A stretch of DNA of 64,000 nt from Caprella mutica. Taxonomy: Eukaryota; Arthropoda; Malacostraca; Amphipoda; Caprellidae. The stretch spans positions 144,150 through 208,149 of the forward strand of contig CANNZV010000863.1 in assembly GCA_947561585.1 (NCBI GenBank), given 5' to 3'. Shown here one piece after another: positions 36,391 to 48,739 of this stretch; the stretch's first letter is position 1, and each line of letters starts with the position of its first letter. The notes beneath the pieces are model-generated. The model did no database searches and was not told where the DNA came from. It worked only from the letters and a program-made list of their open reading frames with translations. Both the position numbers and the translations under genes were made by a program.

Positions 36391-37425
36391 CTGTGCTGTT
36401 AAGATATGGAATACTGTGCAGTTAAATTAGGGAATACTGTGCGGTTAAACTAGGGAATACTATAAGGTTAAACTGGGGGATTCTGTGCAGTTAAATTGGG
36501 GAATACTATTCTGTTAAACTAGGGCATTCTGTGCGGTTATACTAGGGAATACTATTCTGTTAAACTAGGGAATTCTCTGCGATTAAATTTGGGAATTCTG
36601 TGCGGTTAAATTAGGGAATACTGTGCGGTTAAATTATGGAATACTGTGCAGTTAAATTATGGAATACTATGCAGTTAAACTAGGGAATTCTGTGCGGTTG
36701 AAGTAGAGAATACTGTGCGGTTAAATCAGGGAATGCTGGGCGGTTGAATTATGGAATAATGTGCTGTTAAATTATAGAATACTGTTCAGTTAAACTAGAG
36801 AATTCTGTGCAGTTAAATTAGGGAATACTGTGCGGGTAAATTATAGAATACTGTTCAGTTAAACTAGGGAATTCTGTGCGGTTAAATTAGGGAATACTGT
36901 GCGGTTAAATTATAGAATACTGTTCAGTTAAACTAGGGAATTCTGTGCAGTTAAATTAGGGAATACTGTGCGGTTAAATTATGCAATACTGTTCAGTTAA
37001 ACTAGGGAATTCTGTGCAGTTAAATTAGGGAATTCTGTGCGGTTAAATTATGGAATACTGTGCGGTTAAACTAGGGAATTCTGTGCAGTTAAATTAGGGA
37101 ATTCTGAGCTGTTAAATTAGGGAATACTGTGCGGTTAAATTATGCAATACTGTTCAGTTAAACTAGGGAATTCTGTGCAGTTAAATTAGGGAATTCTGTG
37201 CGGTTAAATTATGGAATACTGTGCGGTTAAATTATGGAATACTGTGTGGTTAAATTAGGGAATGCTGTGCGATTGAATTAGAGAAATCTGTGCAGATGAA
37301 TTAGGGAATAATGTGCAATTAAAGGATAGAATGTGTGGTTAAATTATGGTAGACTGTGCGGTTAAACTATGCAATTCTGTGCGGTTTAATTATGGAATAC
37401 AGTGCGGTTAAATGATAGATTGGGT
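36390..37425. repeat. 23-bp minisatellite, ~45 units, unit 3
   Basis: These are units of GAATACTGTGCGGTTAAATT plus 2-3 variable bases (AGG, ATG or AGA). Higher-order patterns occur around 36780-37200, where an AATTCTGTGCAGTTAAATTA / ATACTGTTCAGTTAAACTAG alternation repeats several times. The array is longer than its unit 1 counterpart. Confidence 0.9.
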
Positions 37426-37439
37426 AGCCATGGACATCC

Positions 37440-38940
37440 AGTTAAATAGTTAAAAGTACTAACTAATCATTAATTCAGGCCAATCAAGTATAATATAGTT
37501 ATTTTACTTATGTTTATTCTGCCTCAATCAGTTGTGTTCACTGTTCTATACTTGGATTTATTTGTATGTTTCTTGTATTTTATATTTATTTAAATTGCTC
37601 TTTTTTTCTTTATTTTTCTTAAGAAATTTCTTTCAGTATATGAAATTTCAATTATATTATTGATAGCCTTCCAAATGTCAAAATATTTTAAGTTTTAACT
37701 TCAATTAGGCTACTCTAATTAAAACTTAATCACAGTTTCAAAATTTAATGAAGGGAATATGATTGTGAAATGTATTTTTTTTTATATTATCAGTGAATGT
37801 TTTATTCTTGTTATTAAGTGAAAATATGATTCCTTTAAATATAAGTATTATATTGAATAAAATAGTTGGCTTCAGAAATATATTTTTAACTGTTCCATTC
37901 CTTGCAGACAAAGCATTATTTAAATATTAATAGTAATGTCAGAAGACAAAGAAGAAGAAGCTAAAAAAAACTAGGCGAGTGTTTTAACTCTAACGTATTT
38001 CGTATTTATTTAGTCTAATGCATGAATAAATGTCAGTAATACCAAATAAAAATAACTATTTATTCGTTTCATGTTTAATATTTAAAGTTTAAATTACGTA
38101 TATAAATATATAAATTTTGAAATTCGCTTATATTTTATATCAATTTTATCAAAGTTCAAACCAAAGATAAAGTTAAGGTGGGGCTATCATAGATTAATAG
38201 GAAGGATCTCAATCTTCTATGGCCCCACCATAACATTCTATCTTGGTATTGTTAAAATTTATCTAACCATTTAAAATTGATCTGAAAGTTTATTTTATAG
38301 TCAATGGGTCGAACATGTTCAGTTTGATCATGCAAAAATGTCCAAATTTATCAAAAAGGTTCAAATAAATTTAACATGTTAACAATATTTTTCCATTTAT
38401 GACTGAGGAGCACGTAAGGTGGGGTTGAGAACACTAGGAAAGAGAGAGCTCGACCGCCCTTATACCTCTTCTTCGAGCTTTAGAGGATGTTCTTCCTTTG
38501 TTTCGCAAGAGCCATTCTCTGCTGGATATATACTCAGGCATATACTTATGAAGGAAGTCGTACTGCTGTACAATCCTTTTGTCTCTGGCAATTAGCTAAA
38601 ATATGTAAGCATCACCAAAGGCGGAGTATTGCACACATTTACGATTGATAAAGGCTGGAAACAATCGGATACAGAAATCCGGTTTCGATTTTAAAAATCC
38701 GAGCACAAAAAAGCAAATAACAGGAAATCTGGATAAATAATTATTCTAAATAACAGAAAAAATCTTATAACAGAAAAACAACAAATCTGGATTGTTGGTA
38801 TCAAAAAAGTCCAGCTAAATCCAAGATAACTTGAAAAGTAATTGAAAGTAACAAAAAATATTCAGATAAAAAAAAATTCTAACTATAATTAAAAAAAAAA
38901 ATCCGAATAATTTGAAGAATAGAATTGATCCATTCATAGT
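37440..38940. repeat. Unit 3 duplicate block with hairpin, then low-complexity DNA
   Basis: 37440-38650 is collinear with 7265-8600, including the GGTGGGGCTATCATAGAT hairpin near 38175. 38650-38940 is rich in ATCCGGAT-like and AAAAAATCC motifs, similar to 53000-53280. No gene is seen. Confidence 0.65.
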
Positions 38941-38986
38941 CCGTCATTTTTGATAGGTCATATACACTAGAAAAATTCGGATAATT

Positions 38987-40050
38987 GAAATCCACGGACA
39001 TTTCGTCCACGGACATTTCGCCCACTGACAATTCGTCCTCGAATAGCTTTATTTTGTATTTTGAAGTGTTTATGGAATATATTTTATATTATTTTTCACT
39101 ATTACATTAATAGGAAGGAGTAAATATACAATAATATAATAGTGATTTAAGCCGTATATGAATTAACACATAAAAATGTTTATCTATCGATTACAGTTAT
39201 AAAATTAAATATGCTAAACGGGTTGACTGTATCTTTGAGTTATTTACCTCGTTTAATATTTTGCATTAATTAATGAATTATGAGTATCACTAAAATTTAG
39301 AACTGAAATAGCAGGGTCCTTACAATAATAAATGTGTGGATACTTAAGAATTAAAGTAATTACAATAGAGGTAAATAATCATTATCATATATGTATAATT
39401 CCGAAATTATGAAACAATCCAATATAACACGGAATTTTTTACGTTTTAAATAATATAACGTATCACTAAAATGAACTAATATCTAGATATTTTTTATATC
39501 ATTTTTTTATCATCAGTATGTATGCAATTTAGGTAATCACTGTTAAAAATATTCTGCTATAAAATACTAATTTTTACCTATACCCAACTAATCTGAATAC
39601 TACTATTGATGATTATTGTAGTTACTGTGAAATAAACATCACAAAAAATGTCTCCGTTTTTTATGTTTATGTACTGTAATAACATCAAAACATGCCAGGT
39701 AATTATTACAGATTTTATAAGATTCAGGTGTAATAAAAGCGGGGCCTGCCTGTATATCATTAAAAAGTTTAACTTCTATTATTTTACTGATACTGGACAA
39801 CAGGATAAAAAGATTGCAATAAGAAATTAGGCAAAGACCATACATTTCTAATTACCATAAAATAAGGGTGTTAAATACATTTATATTGCAGAATATATAT
39901 AAATAATATAATATTTAAAATAAATGCACACAATAAATATAATGCAAAAAAAAAACAATTCGTGGACGAAATACTCGTTGGACGAAATGTTCGTTGGACG
40001 AAATGTCCGTGGACGAGATGTCCGTGGACGAAATGTCCGTGCACGAAAAA
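38987..40050. mobile_element. Terminal-array element C, ~1.06 kb
   Basis: The left end TGAAATCCACGGACATTTCG and the right end, reverse complemented TTTTTCGTGCACGGACATTT, carry 15-bp units with GGACGAAATGTCCGT (about four left, six right). The flanking DNA on each side is homologous to one continuous region, 53100-53300, so the element interrupts a dispersed repeat. The target-site duplication is unclear; GGATAAT/GGGTAAT is a weak candidate. The interior has no transposase. Confidence 0.7.
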
Positions 40051-40119
40051 TAGGGTAATATATAAAATATACAGATATAAAAAAATTCAAATCAATGTAG
40101 TTTTTCTTAAACGTCATTG

Positions 40120-40430
40120 TTGAAATTGGTAAGACACTTTATAAGTCGCGTTCTGTGGAGGAAGGGTCTGAATCAAATGTGTAGACAGGTTTTATTTTGG
40201 TAGTTTTTTAGAAGTTTACTGAAAAACTGATGAAACACTGAAAACACTCTGAATTGTTTATTAGTTACAAGGATAATGTTCCCAGAAAAACTTCATTTCG
40301 AAGTGTTTTTGGCTTAGGCACTTCTTCCGTTTAAATTTCCATCAGGAACATTCCACAATGGAAGTTTCCATTCGCGGTAAATGACAGAAGTGGAAAATTT
40401 CACCGTAGAAGATTTAAAAAATGTTACTCT
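40120..40430. repeat. Dispersed repeat, partner of 53280-53640
   Basis: Shared landmarks are AAGACACTTT, GGTAGAGGAAG-like and AACTTCATT, then TTTAAATTYC with TTCCAC-type units. It is split from its left part (38940-38986) by element C. Confidence 0.6.
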
Positions 40431-40764
40431 CATATGATGAGTTAGATTATCTTGAATAATGCAATAAAATGTTGAATGCATAAGGTTGGTTTTCGGTCCT
40501 GTTAGATTTTTTTCCCCCGTGAGGTTCGATAGTGAGAAAATGTACCCTTTTCAGTCTTCACTAATGTATAATAAGGACGATCTATGTTTTCACAATGAGT
40601 AATATTAATATCCTACTGTATACTTTTATTTTTCTAACCAAATATCTATCAAAATGTTGTCTTGCTACTACCAAACTCACTTATATTTAAAAATCATTTT
40701 CATAAGATGCTTTACTTGATTCCTCTAAATTCCAATATTTATGCGGTGAAATTTTCCATTGTAT

Positions 40765-41745
40765 ATTTCTAGTGATATTGACTAGTAGAGTACAAAGCTA
40801 GTGATATTACTTAGTAGATTATAAAGCTAGTTATATTACCTAGTAGAATATAAAGCTTGTGGTGGTATCAGCTAGTAGAGTATATAGCTAGTGATATTAC
40901 CTAGTAGATATAAAGCTAGTGATAGTACCTAGTAGAGCATAAAGCTAGTGATAGTACCTAGTAGAGCATAAAGCTAGTGGCGGTATTAGCTAGTAGAGTG
41001 TAATTCTAGCGGTATTAACTAGTAGAGTGTAATTCTAGCGGTGTTAACTAGCAGAGTGTAATTCTTGTGGTATTACCAAGCAGAGAATAAAACTAGTTGT
41101 TGTATTAGTAATTACAGTGTAATTCTAGTGGTATAAACTAACGGAATAATTCTAGTGATATTGCCTATTAGAGTATAAAGTTAGTGATATTACCTAGTAG
41201 AGTATAAAGCTAGTGGTGGTATAAACTAATGAAATAATTCTAGTTTTATTAACTATTAGAGTGTAATTCTAGAGATATTAACTAATATAGTGTAATTCTA
41301 GTGATATTTAAATATTAGAGTGTTAATCTAGTGGTCTTAACTAATGAAATAATTCTAGTGTTATCAACTAATAGAGTGTAATTCTAGAGATATCAACTAA
41401 TTCTAGTGATATTAACTAGTGGAGTGTAACTGTAGTGTTATTAGCTAAAAGAGTATAATTCTAGTATTAATAACTAGTCTAGAGTGTAATTCTAGTATTA
41501 ATAACTAGTCTAGAGTGTAATTCTAGTATTAATAACTAGTCTAGAGTGTAATTCTAGTATTAATAACTAGTCTAGAGTGTAATTCTACATAGTATTAATA
41601 ACTAGTCTAGAGTGTAATTCTAGTGATATTTGATATTGGAGAGTAATTCTAGTGATATCATATTGTAATTCTAGTGGTATTGAGTACTATTGTGCAACTC
41701 TTGAAGTATGGACTAGTGGTGTTTTTGTTCTCCAATATATATTGC
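40765..41745. repeat. 29-bp minisatellite, ~33 units, 3' of lectin copy 4
   Basis: It contains two unit types: the usual AGAGTGTAATTCTAGTG and a variant AGAGTATAAAGCTAGTG. Around 41465-41615 there is a homogeneous sub-array of about five 31-bp units (AATAACTAGTCTAGAGTGTA). The array ends less than 20 bp from the stop codon of copy 4. Confidence 0.9.
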
Positions 41746-41762
41746 AGTTGGTACTAATATGA

Positions 41763-44700
41763 TCAAACCAATACTTGACACAAGTAATGATATTCTTTCG
41801 AGCATCTAACATCAGCCAGGTGGTATGGAGATTCTGAATTCACATCGTACTTCATCCTGGCACATAGAACACCTCCATCAGGATCATTTCCACCGAAAGG
41901 ATACACTCCTACCTCTCCATCTCCTACATCGCCACCATTGAACAACTCCCACTTCTCGGACCTTTCATTCAACTTGACTCCAATGAAGATGTTGATGGCC
42001 AATTTACCTGATTCTAAAAGGAAAATGATGAGTAAATTAGACACTTGTTCTTATTGTGCTTTGGTTCGAATTTGTATACAGATTATTACAGGAAAAGTTG
42101 GTTAATCGATTTTACTGTTGTTCAATTCCTTCAATTTAAAGTGAAGTATAATATAAGAAGTGGTCTGAAAATACTTCTATGGTCGTATTACAATAATGCT
42201 CTTTAGATTAATAGATTTGCAAATGGACATTTGAGAAGCAGAAATATTCAAATCATCTTTAATTATGTTAATGTGATTTAGTAACTAATTTATTTTGTTT
42301 TTGCAATAAATTATTTCAAAACATTTATAAGACTGAATACGTGGAACGCCAGTATTCATACAAAAATTATCAATCAGCTATTTGGTTTGTTAATTATTGG
42401 GTACGTACATATATTTACGAAAACTATATTTAAAAATAATGATTCAGATTATCTTAGAGCAAGTTTACTGGAGACATATATAATTTTATACGGTTAATGA
42501 AGTAAATGAGCAATCCTTACTGCAAGACGTTACGAAATTATCGCTCTATTAATTGTCTGGAGAGGTGATACGTGATGCGTGTCGAAAATAATTGAACTTT
42601 GATTGGTTCATTCACTTGGTAGTTAAGTGTCATCAAAAGATTAATTTTCCTAAGGAGGAAAGTATATATGCATCAAAGAACCGCCATAAAATTGGTTTTC
42701 AATGAAGAAAATTTTTCTCTCTTGTTCTATAATATGACGTGACTAACCTTCCATGAGCTGAAGAAGGTGTTTTCTCAGGTGTTCGAATATCCCTAGAGTA
42801 GCGGGAGAGTAAAGTCTAGATCCTTTGGGGCAGGCTATGGTTGCTTCGTCGAAGTTTTTGATGTCTTCAGACAGCACAATGCAGCCCACATCCTTGATTA
42901 ACTTGAAGGGAAGTTCGCAAACATCTGTCGATAAAATTGTTGTCATTGATATTCAATAATATTGTACAGAATCTCTTCTTCATAGAGAACTCCCACTATA
43001 GACAAAAATACACTGGAACTCATATACACTCAGGTCTAAACTCTCGGTTGGTGAATGCTTGGATACCACTACCAGAACATATAAGGAGAATTAATTGCAA
43101 AGGTATATAAGACATTGGCAACTGAGAGTGCAGAGCTGTGATTGGATGGAATGTAACCCAATCACAGCTCGTGCGTCTGTTTGTTCTCCATGAAAACGGA
43201 GACTGTACCTAGTGTGTTGTGGTTACCAAAATGTATTTGTACGTTGCCACAAGGCACCACATTACAATTAATTTCTTAATTTACGTGATTGACGCTGATT
43301 TATGCCAATATGTACAGTGGGGGGACACACGTATTTAAACACCTAGCTCTTTATTATTTACTGCACTTCTAGTCTACTGTGAGGTATGAAACTTTGTCAG
43401 AATATAGATTTTAATGCGTAAATTATGAATCTGAATGAAAATATTGCATTTCAAACGCATGTAAAAAACAATTTGTGACAAAATCAAAAATGCCACGTGA
43501 AAAAAGTATTCAACCATTTCTGTTCTAGAATGTTCTAACCAATATTCCAATGCTCATACAATCTAAAACATTCTCTGGGCTCTAAAAGAAAGATACAACG
43601 TGGACTGCTCACAATTGCACTGTTATTCACAACTGATATCGTCTAGCAATTCTCTCAGTGTGCCAAAAGGAAGGAATCATGCCTAAAGTAAAAGAAGCAT
43701 CAAATTACCTTCAAAAACGATTAATTGAACATGATAATAAAGGAACTTATAACATGAAGATTTATGCAGAAATAAATGTTCAATTTCCAACCGTTGTCTC
43801 CGTTATTCAATAGTTTAAGTAACAAGGAACAGCCATCAACTTGGCACGGTCAGGTCCACCTCGAAAAATTAAAGCTTCGGGGTCATCAAATTTTACCTTG
43901 GAAAGAGTAAAATAAGCCGATGAGTACTCGAAAGGAGTTAAAGAATAATCTCGAAGACGCCGATACCTCAGTAAGTAGCCGTGCCATCAGTAGAGAACTG
44001 CACAACAAAAGCATAACCTGTTTTCATCCTTGCAAAACTTCATTGACTAATAAAAACTTGTTGCAAGCCGTTTAAAATTTGCAAGATACTATTTGAGAAA
44101 AGAAAACGCATTTTTGTATAGTAGCTTATAGTCAGATGACAGCAAAATGGAAATTTTTGGTCACAATGAAACTCGTCACGTGTGGAGGACAAAGGAGCAT
44201 GGATCCATGCTCCACCATATCAACGGTGGAGCATGGATGTGGCCGTATCATGGTGTGGGGTTGTCTGGGTCACTCTATATTATTAACGGATAGATGGATA
44301 GCGCCATGTATCGCCAAATTTTGGACAGAATTTAATTCCCAGTGCAAGAGGTTTTTACGTGAGACGGAATTGGACGTTCCAGCAGGACAACGACCTGAAA
44401 CATATGGCTAATTTAACCATGTAATGGTTCACGAGAAAAGAATCAACATCCTCCCATGGCCAAGTATATCTCCAGACCACAATCCAATTGAAAATCTATG
44501 GAGAATGTTAAAGAATCAGGTCAATCAAAGAAATAAATGGAATTTTTTCGAATTGAAGGAATTCTGAATTGAGGAATGGAAGAGAATATCACTACATACT
44601 TGTGAAGGTCTGATTTAAGGTGGCGGTTGAATACTTTTGTCACGAGCTATTTTTACTTTGTTACATAGTATTTATGTACTTGTAAAATGTTACATTTTCT

Positions 44701-45300
44701 TTAATTTCTTATTATATGCATTAAAATCTATATTCTATCAAAGTTTCATGCATCTAGGTGGACTGGAAATGTAATGAATAATAAAATGCTAGGTGTTTAA
44801 ATACTTGTGTCCCCCACTGTATATCTGTAAGATGCATCATCAAAACAATTTCACGCTTACTTTTGATATAAGTAGTGCTATTTGGGCTATTGTTCAGCTC
44901 TTCTTCGCTTGGTTTCTCTGTCGAAAAATCACATTTCAATTTTCCATTTTCCATGATTTTGGTGGATAGAGCTTTGCATGACGAGTCATCCATACATATT
45001 TTCTTGCAGCTATCTGTAATTTTTGAACAGGTTAGATAATAGTATAAGTAATATTGAAAGGTACTACTTTAATATTTGAAGTTCGTAATGGTTAATAGAA
45101 TTTTTCATTCATTTGAATTTCATGAAAAATTATTGTAAATTCAACGGTGATTTAATTCCCTCACATTTGTTTGTCCTGCCTATGTTCGTAGAGCTGATCC
45201 GTACAATGTGTTTAAGTTTGTATTCCTGTAGGATAACGTTTGAGTGAACTGCTCCAACGATAAGAAGAAACAGGAAGCTCACAACTGAAGGATTTGCCAT
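41763..45300 (-). CDS. Secreted PAN/apple-like + C-type lectin domain protein, copy 4
   Basis: The exons are 45165-45300, 44861-45013, 42748-42924 and 41763-42013. Sizes and phase-1 junctions are identical to copies 1 and 2, giving 238 residues. The signal peptide is like copy 1. PAN-like Cys are conserved (C..K.C.DDSSCKALS and KC). In the lectin domain, VCELPFKLIKDVGC and SCPKGSRLYSP precede INIFIGVKLNERSEKWELF, and the domain ends in YLCQVLV. The EPN/QPD-position triplet is DPD. Exon 3 has a GT donor (GAAG|GTTAGT). Intron 2 (1936 bp) contains a whole Tc1-like element at 43315-44819. It is intact and secreted, with ligand unknown. Confidence 0.85.
43315..44819 (+). mobile_element. Tc1-like element with dead DD34E transposase, in intron 2 of lectin copy 4
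   Basis: The ends CAGTGGGGGGACACACGTAT and, at the right, the complement of CAGTGGGGGACACAAGTATT are flanked by TA (43313-43314 and 44820-44821). The + strand carries transposase remnants. The N-terminal HTH region begins near 43680 with MPKVKEASNYLQKRLIEHD. GRIMVWGCLG lies near 44240, a WTFQQDN-type Asp motif near 44370, and SPDHNPIENLW near 44475. Multiple stops and frameshifts inactivate it. It enlarges the intron but leaves the splice sites intact. Confidence 0.9.
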
Positions 45301-45530
45301 GTTGATTCAAGATCTGAAGGTTTGAAAGATTCGGTTACTTCAGTCTGTACTGATATTATTAGTTTGATATATTAAATCACACAAAGGAGATATTTGTTTA
45401 CTAAAAGACTTAAGGGTTTTTTCATGAAATAGTGGGAATATACGTATAATATATTAAACGTATTATTACTACGACATGCTTATAGCGCAACCTTCAAACA
45501 CTTGCAAATTTGATTTGATTGTAGTTTGGG
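45301..45530 (-). promoter_or_regulatory. Upstream region of lectin copy 4
   Basis: Read on the minus strand, an AT-rich TAATATATC block lies about 70-80 bp before the ATG. A TCAGTACAGACTG stretch is shared in part with copy 1 (TTCAGACTACAGT). These could be core-promoter elements, by inference only. Confidence 0.3.
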
Positions 45531-46030
45531 ATTTTAGGATAATCGTTACTACTTCTATCTATAGTAAACCAATTTGGTCGAAATTACCAAATTTTGGTTG
45601 TTGAAAGTCCTGGCAATATTTTGTACCGTATTTTTCCCACTCTTTCATGACATGTTTGAGGTACATCTAGTTTACAAAATTTAAAATGGGAATCATGTCA
45701 GGTGATTGTCTGGGCTATTTTGAAACATGAATTCGCATATTTTCGAACCAACCATATCTGATATGTCCTTGCTGTATGTTTTGGATAGATGTCCTGCTAG
45801 AACCACCAATCAATCGGAGAATAATATCTTCTCCACAATCTGTTGCAGATTATTGTCCAAAATCTCTTTGTATGTGACTCCATTAATACTTCCGTAGATT
45901 ATTTCTATTGATCTTCCCTCTTTTTTGGAAAAAAAGTGCCCCTGACCATAATTCTTTTGCTCATTATGCCTCACACTTGGGCTGCTGTTCTTTATTTCTG
46001 ATAGGGAATCGTGGACGCGCCAGACATGTC
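45530..46030 (-). pseudogene. Tc1/mariner transposase remnant
   Basis: Read on the minus strand, fragments include SLSEIKNSSPSV and NYGQGHFF, then a QDIYPKHTA Asp motif near 45785 and PRQSPDMIPI (compare SPDLNPI) near 45710. The order fits a Tc1 transposase C-terminal half with stops. I identified no terminal repeats. Confidence 0.6.
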
Positions 46031-46089
46031 TTACATCGTTATGACCAAAATCTTACATCGTTATGACTGAAATCTTTCATCGTTATGAC

Positions 46090-46350
46090 ACAAAACATAC
46101 AGCGAGAGTAACTCTGAAATTGTTCGAGAATATACGAATTCCTGTTTTGAAATGGAGCAACTAATCTCCAGACCTGAATTTCACTTAAATCGTGACTATA
46201 TTTGAAGAGACAGTTCAGAGCAATATGCTTCTTAAACCTTCACCAATTGCAGAGTAAGCCCATGGAAGATTAACAAAATTTTCATTGAAATATTGTCAGG
46301 AAAAAAAAACTACAGGAATACTTTTTGGAAGCTGTAATTAGTGCACACGG
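46090..46350 (+). pseudogene. Second Tc1 transposase remnant, opposite orientation
   Basis: The + strand encodes IPVLKWSN*SPDLNFT, matching the region before the last catalytic residue of Tc1 transposases, then a decayed C-terminus. It lies head to head with the remnant at 45530-46030, so it is either a rearranged element or two insertions. Confidence 0.55.
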
Positions 46351-46759
46351 TCCCATCTGAGCAATAGCCAGTCTACCATCTGTCAAATTACTTCTTTCAC
46401 TAACTATTTAATTAAATAAATGTTGAATAATTTGTATATATGGAAGAAATGTTGCATTTGTATTATTTCAATTTATTTATATTATGTACAAGTATTTTAT
46501 AATTTTGTGTGGTATGAATTTTATCAAAATGCTGAAAAATATACATATATGTTCTGTCCAAATACTTATTTCACGTCACCGCAGGCTTATATGTATATAT
46601 TGATACATATGGGCCATCATTTTTTAAATTTATATGTTTATTTTTTTTATATTTAATCATTCGAATTGTGAAAAAAAAAAATTGTCAGTATTAATACTAA
46701 ATAGTATTGAACTGTATACTATATAGTGTATAACTACAATGTATTATTGAGTGATAACC

Positions 46760-47900
46760 TTTGTACAATGTACAGCTTCTACTCTTCCCTTTCTTGCCTG
46801 TGTATAGCCTTTACTCTTCCCTTTCTTTACCTTTGTACAGCCTCTACTCTTCCCTTTCTTTACAACAGTTCATCACACACTGTATCTTTCCTGAAGTCTT
46901 CGTCAGGGTTCTTGTTTCTCCAATAATTTGTTCTTTTCACTTAATAGATTACATGCAATTAACTAGAATATATATCAATACATCATATTCTCTTCGTCTT
47001 TCAGTGATTTAATTGAGCAATATCATACATATATTTATATTTAATCTATGAATGGCTGTGAACTCTCACAGCAGGTTGCTTTTTTTCACTCATAGCGTTT
47101 GAATTTTTAATTGAAATCAATGATAAATAAATAGCTAATGGTGAAATAATAATGGATTAACGAATTTAATAGAAATCGGAATATGATTGTGGAATCTTAC
47201 TACATTATTAATATATTAATATATATATTATTCATTCCTGCTTTAATAGAAAATGTGATCCTTTTTGAATCAGGAATAATCTGAATTAAATGTAGTTATA
47301 AAAAAAGACTTGATGTAAAATATAATTTCTTTGTTTGCTTTTCTCCAATAGACAAAGCATCGTTTTACTTTAGGTTTAGTTTAATGTTAAATTTTACTAA
47401 TAATGCCAAGTGATAGAGGAGCTGCACAAAAAAATAAGTTGTTTAACCTTATAGTACATATATAGAATCTTCATTCAGACATCTATAAAAACAATGCATG
47501 AATAATAAGCGTCAATAATATGGTATAATAGTTCTTTAAGTTTTCAGTAGTTTTAATTTTATGGATAATTTTAAAATCTTAAATTACGTAAATAAATATA
47601 TATGTATACTTTTAAACATTTTGAATATTATCATTCATAAATGTTTTATTCAAGCTCAAACACCATGGAAAATATTTGATGGAGCTATCACACACGAAAA
47701 CTGAAAGATATCCCACCATAACTTTCTCTCTGGGTATACTGCCCATTGAAATAAATAATGATGGTGCTCTTTGATCTAACATGATAAAATTGATCTGATA
47801 TTTGCAAATTAATCTATCATGTTCAAATTGATCTAACATTGTTAGAATAGGGTCTCCACTTTCTGAAAAGGGAATAATATTCTTGGGCTCTTTAAACAAG
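46760..47900. repeat. Unit 4 copy of the block 5' of the lectin genes (degenerate)
   Basis: 46760-46870 has three ~30-bp repeats around CTCTTCCCTTTCTTTAC, then TTCATCACACACTGTA, as in 5710-5760 and 35160-35215. The downstream order, including the hairpin and AATTGATCTAACAT repeats near 47660-47840, follows units 1 and 3 at lower identity. The 23-bp minisatellite is absent here. Confidence 0.65.
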
Positions 47901-48350
47901 TAATGATATGTGGTGATGTTTTTGATTATAGGGTACTAGAGGGAAATAAAAAAAGCAGAACTCTTTCTTCACAACATTATCTATTGAAGATAAAATACGA
48001 TGCAGGGTTGAAGCCTATGCGCAGATACACAAACGAGTTAACTCTAAAGCTGTAACGCTGCTACACAAGGAAGTCTGAAGCTAACGTAAGATAACACTAC
48101 TGTAGCGTGGATCGCTTAGTTGAAGACTGAACACAGATTTGCCAGAATCTAGAGTATTTATAGAATGAATTGAGTAAAGTGAATCCCGACAGAAGAATCG
48201 GTTGACATCTTAAAAAAAATATTTAGGCAATTAGCCACGGCTCAAGATGTCATTTCCTTTAACGAAGTAAAGCTAAATTTTACTAAAGGGCTTTATAATT
48301 AAATGGCGTTGTTAACTTTTCAACATTGCTAGAGTATCAATATCAGCTAA
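47900..48350. other. Intergenic, nothing recognised
   Basis: No coding exon, structured repeat or RNA gene was recognised in this ~450-bp stretch. Confidence 0.5.
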
Positions 48351-48735
48351 CCCAAGCAACACAAGTTAATGGGGCCCATGTTGGCACTAGGTGTACAAAT
48401 CATATTGGTACTGTGTGGTTATTTGCAAAGTGGGCCAACATGGTGACAGCATGGGCTGTTATGTTGAAACCATCTTGGCCCAAGATGTTGCCAATATGTT
48501 AATCAGTTTCAGTTATTTAATGTTGACACGTCATATAGTAATCAGGTTGGCCAATATGACAATTCCGTGAGACAGATTCGCTACATTGAGCCAACCTTCT
48601 CCCAAGGTAACATTCCATGGGAATGAAAAACCACATTATCCCCATGTAATTTCTAGGCTACTTTTCAGTCTGCCATCTCATGCCCACCTAACCATCTAGT
48701 GCCCATGTTGGCACAATGTATCATGGTTGCTTGGG
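48351..48735. mobile_element. 385-bp MITE with CCCAAGCAAC termini
   Basis: It starts CCCAAGCAAC and ends GTTGCTTGGG, a perfect 10-bp inverted repeat. Inside, GGGCCCATGTTGGCACTAG and its partner CTAGTGCCCATGTTGGCAC extend the symmetry, with further GGCCAACAT/ATGTTGGC copies. The target-site duplication is not clear. It is non-coding. Confidence 0.75.
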
Positions 48736-48739
48736 AATC

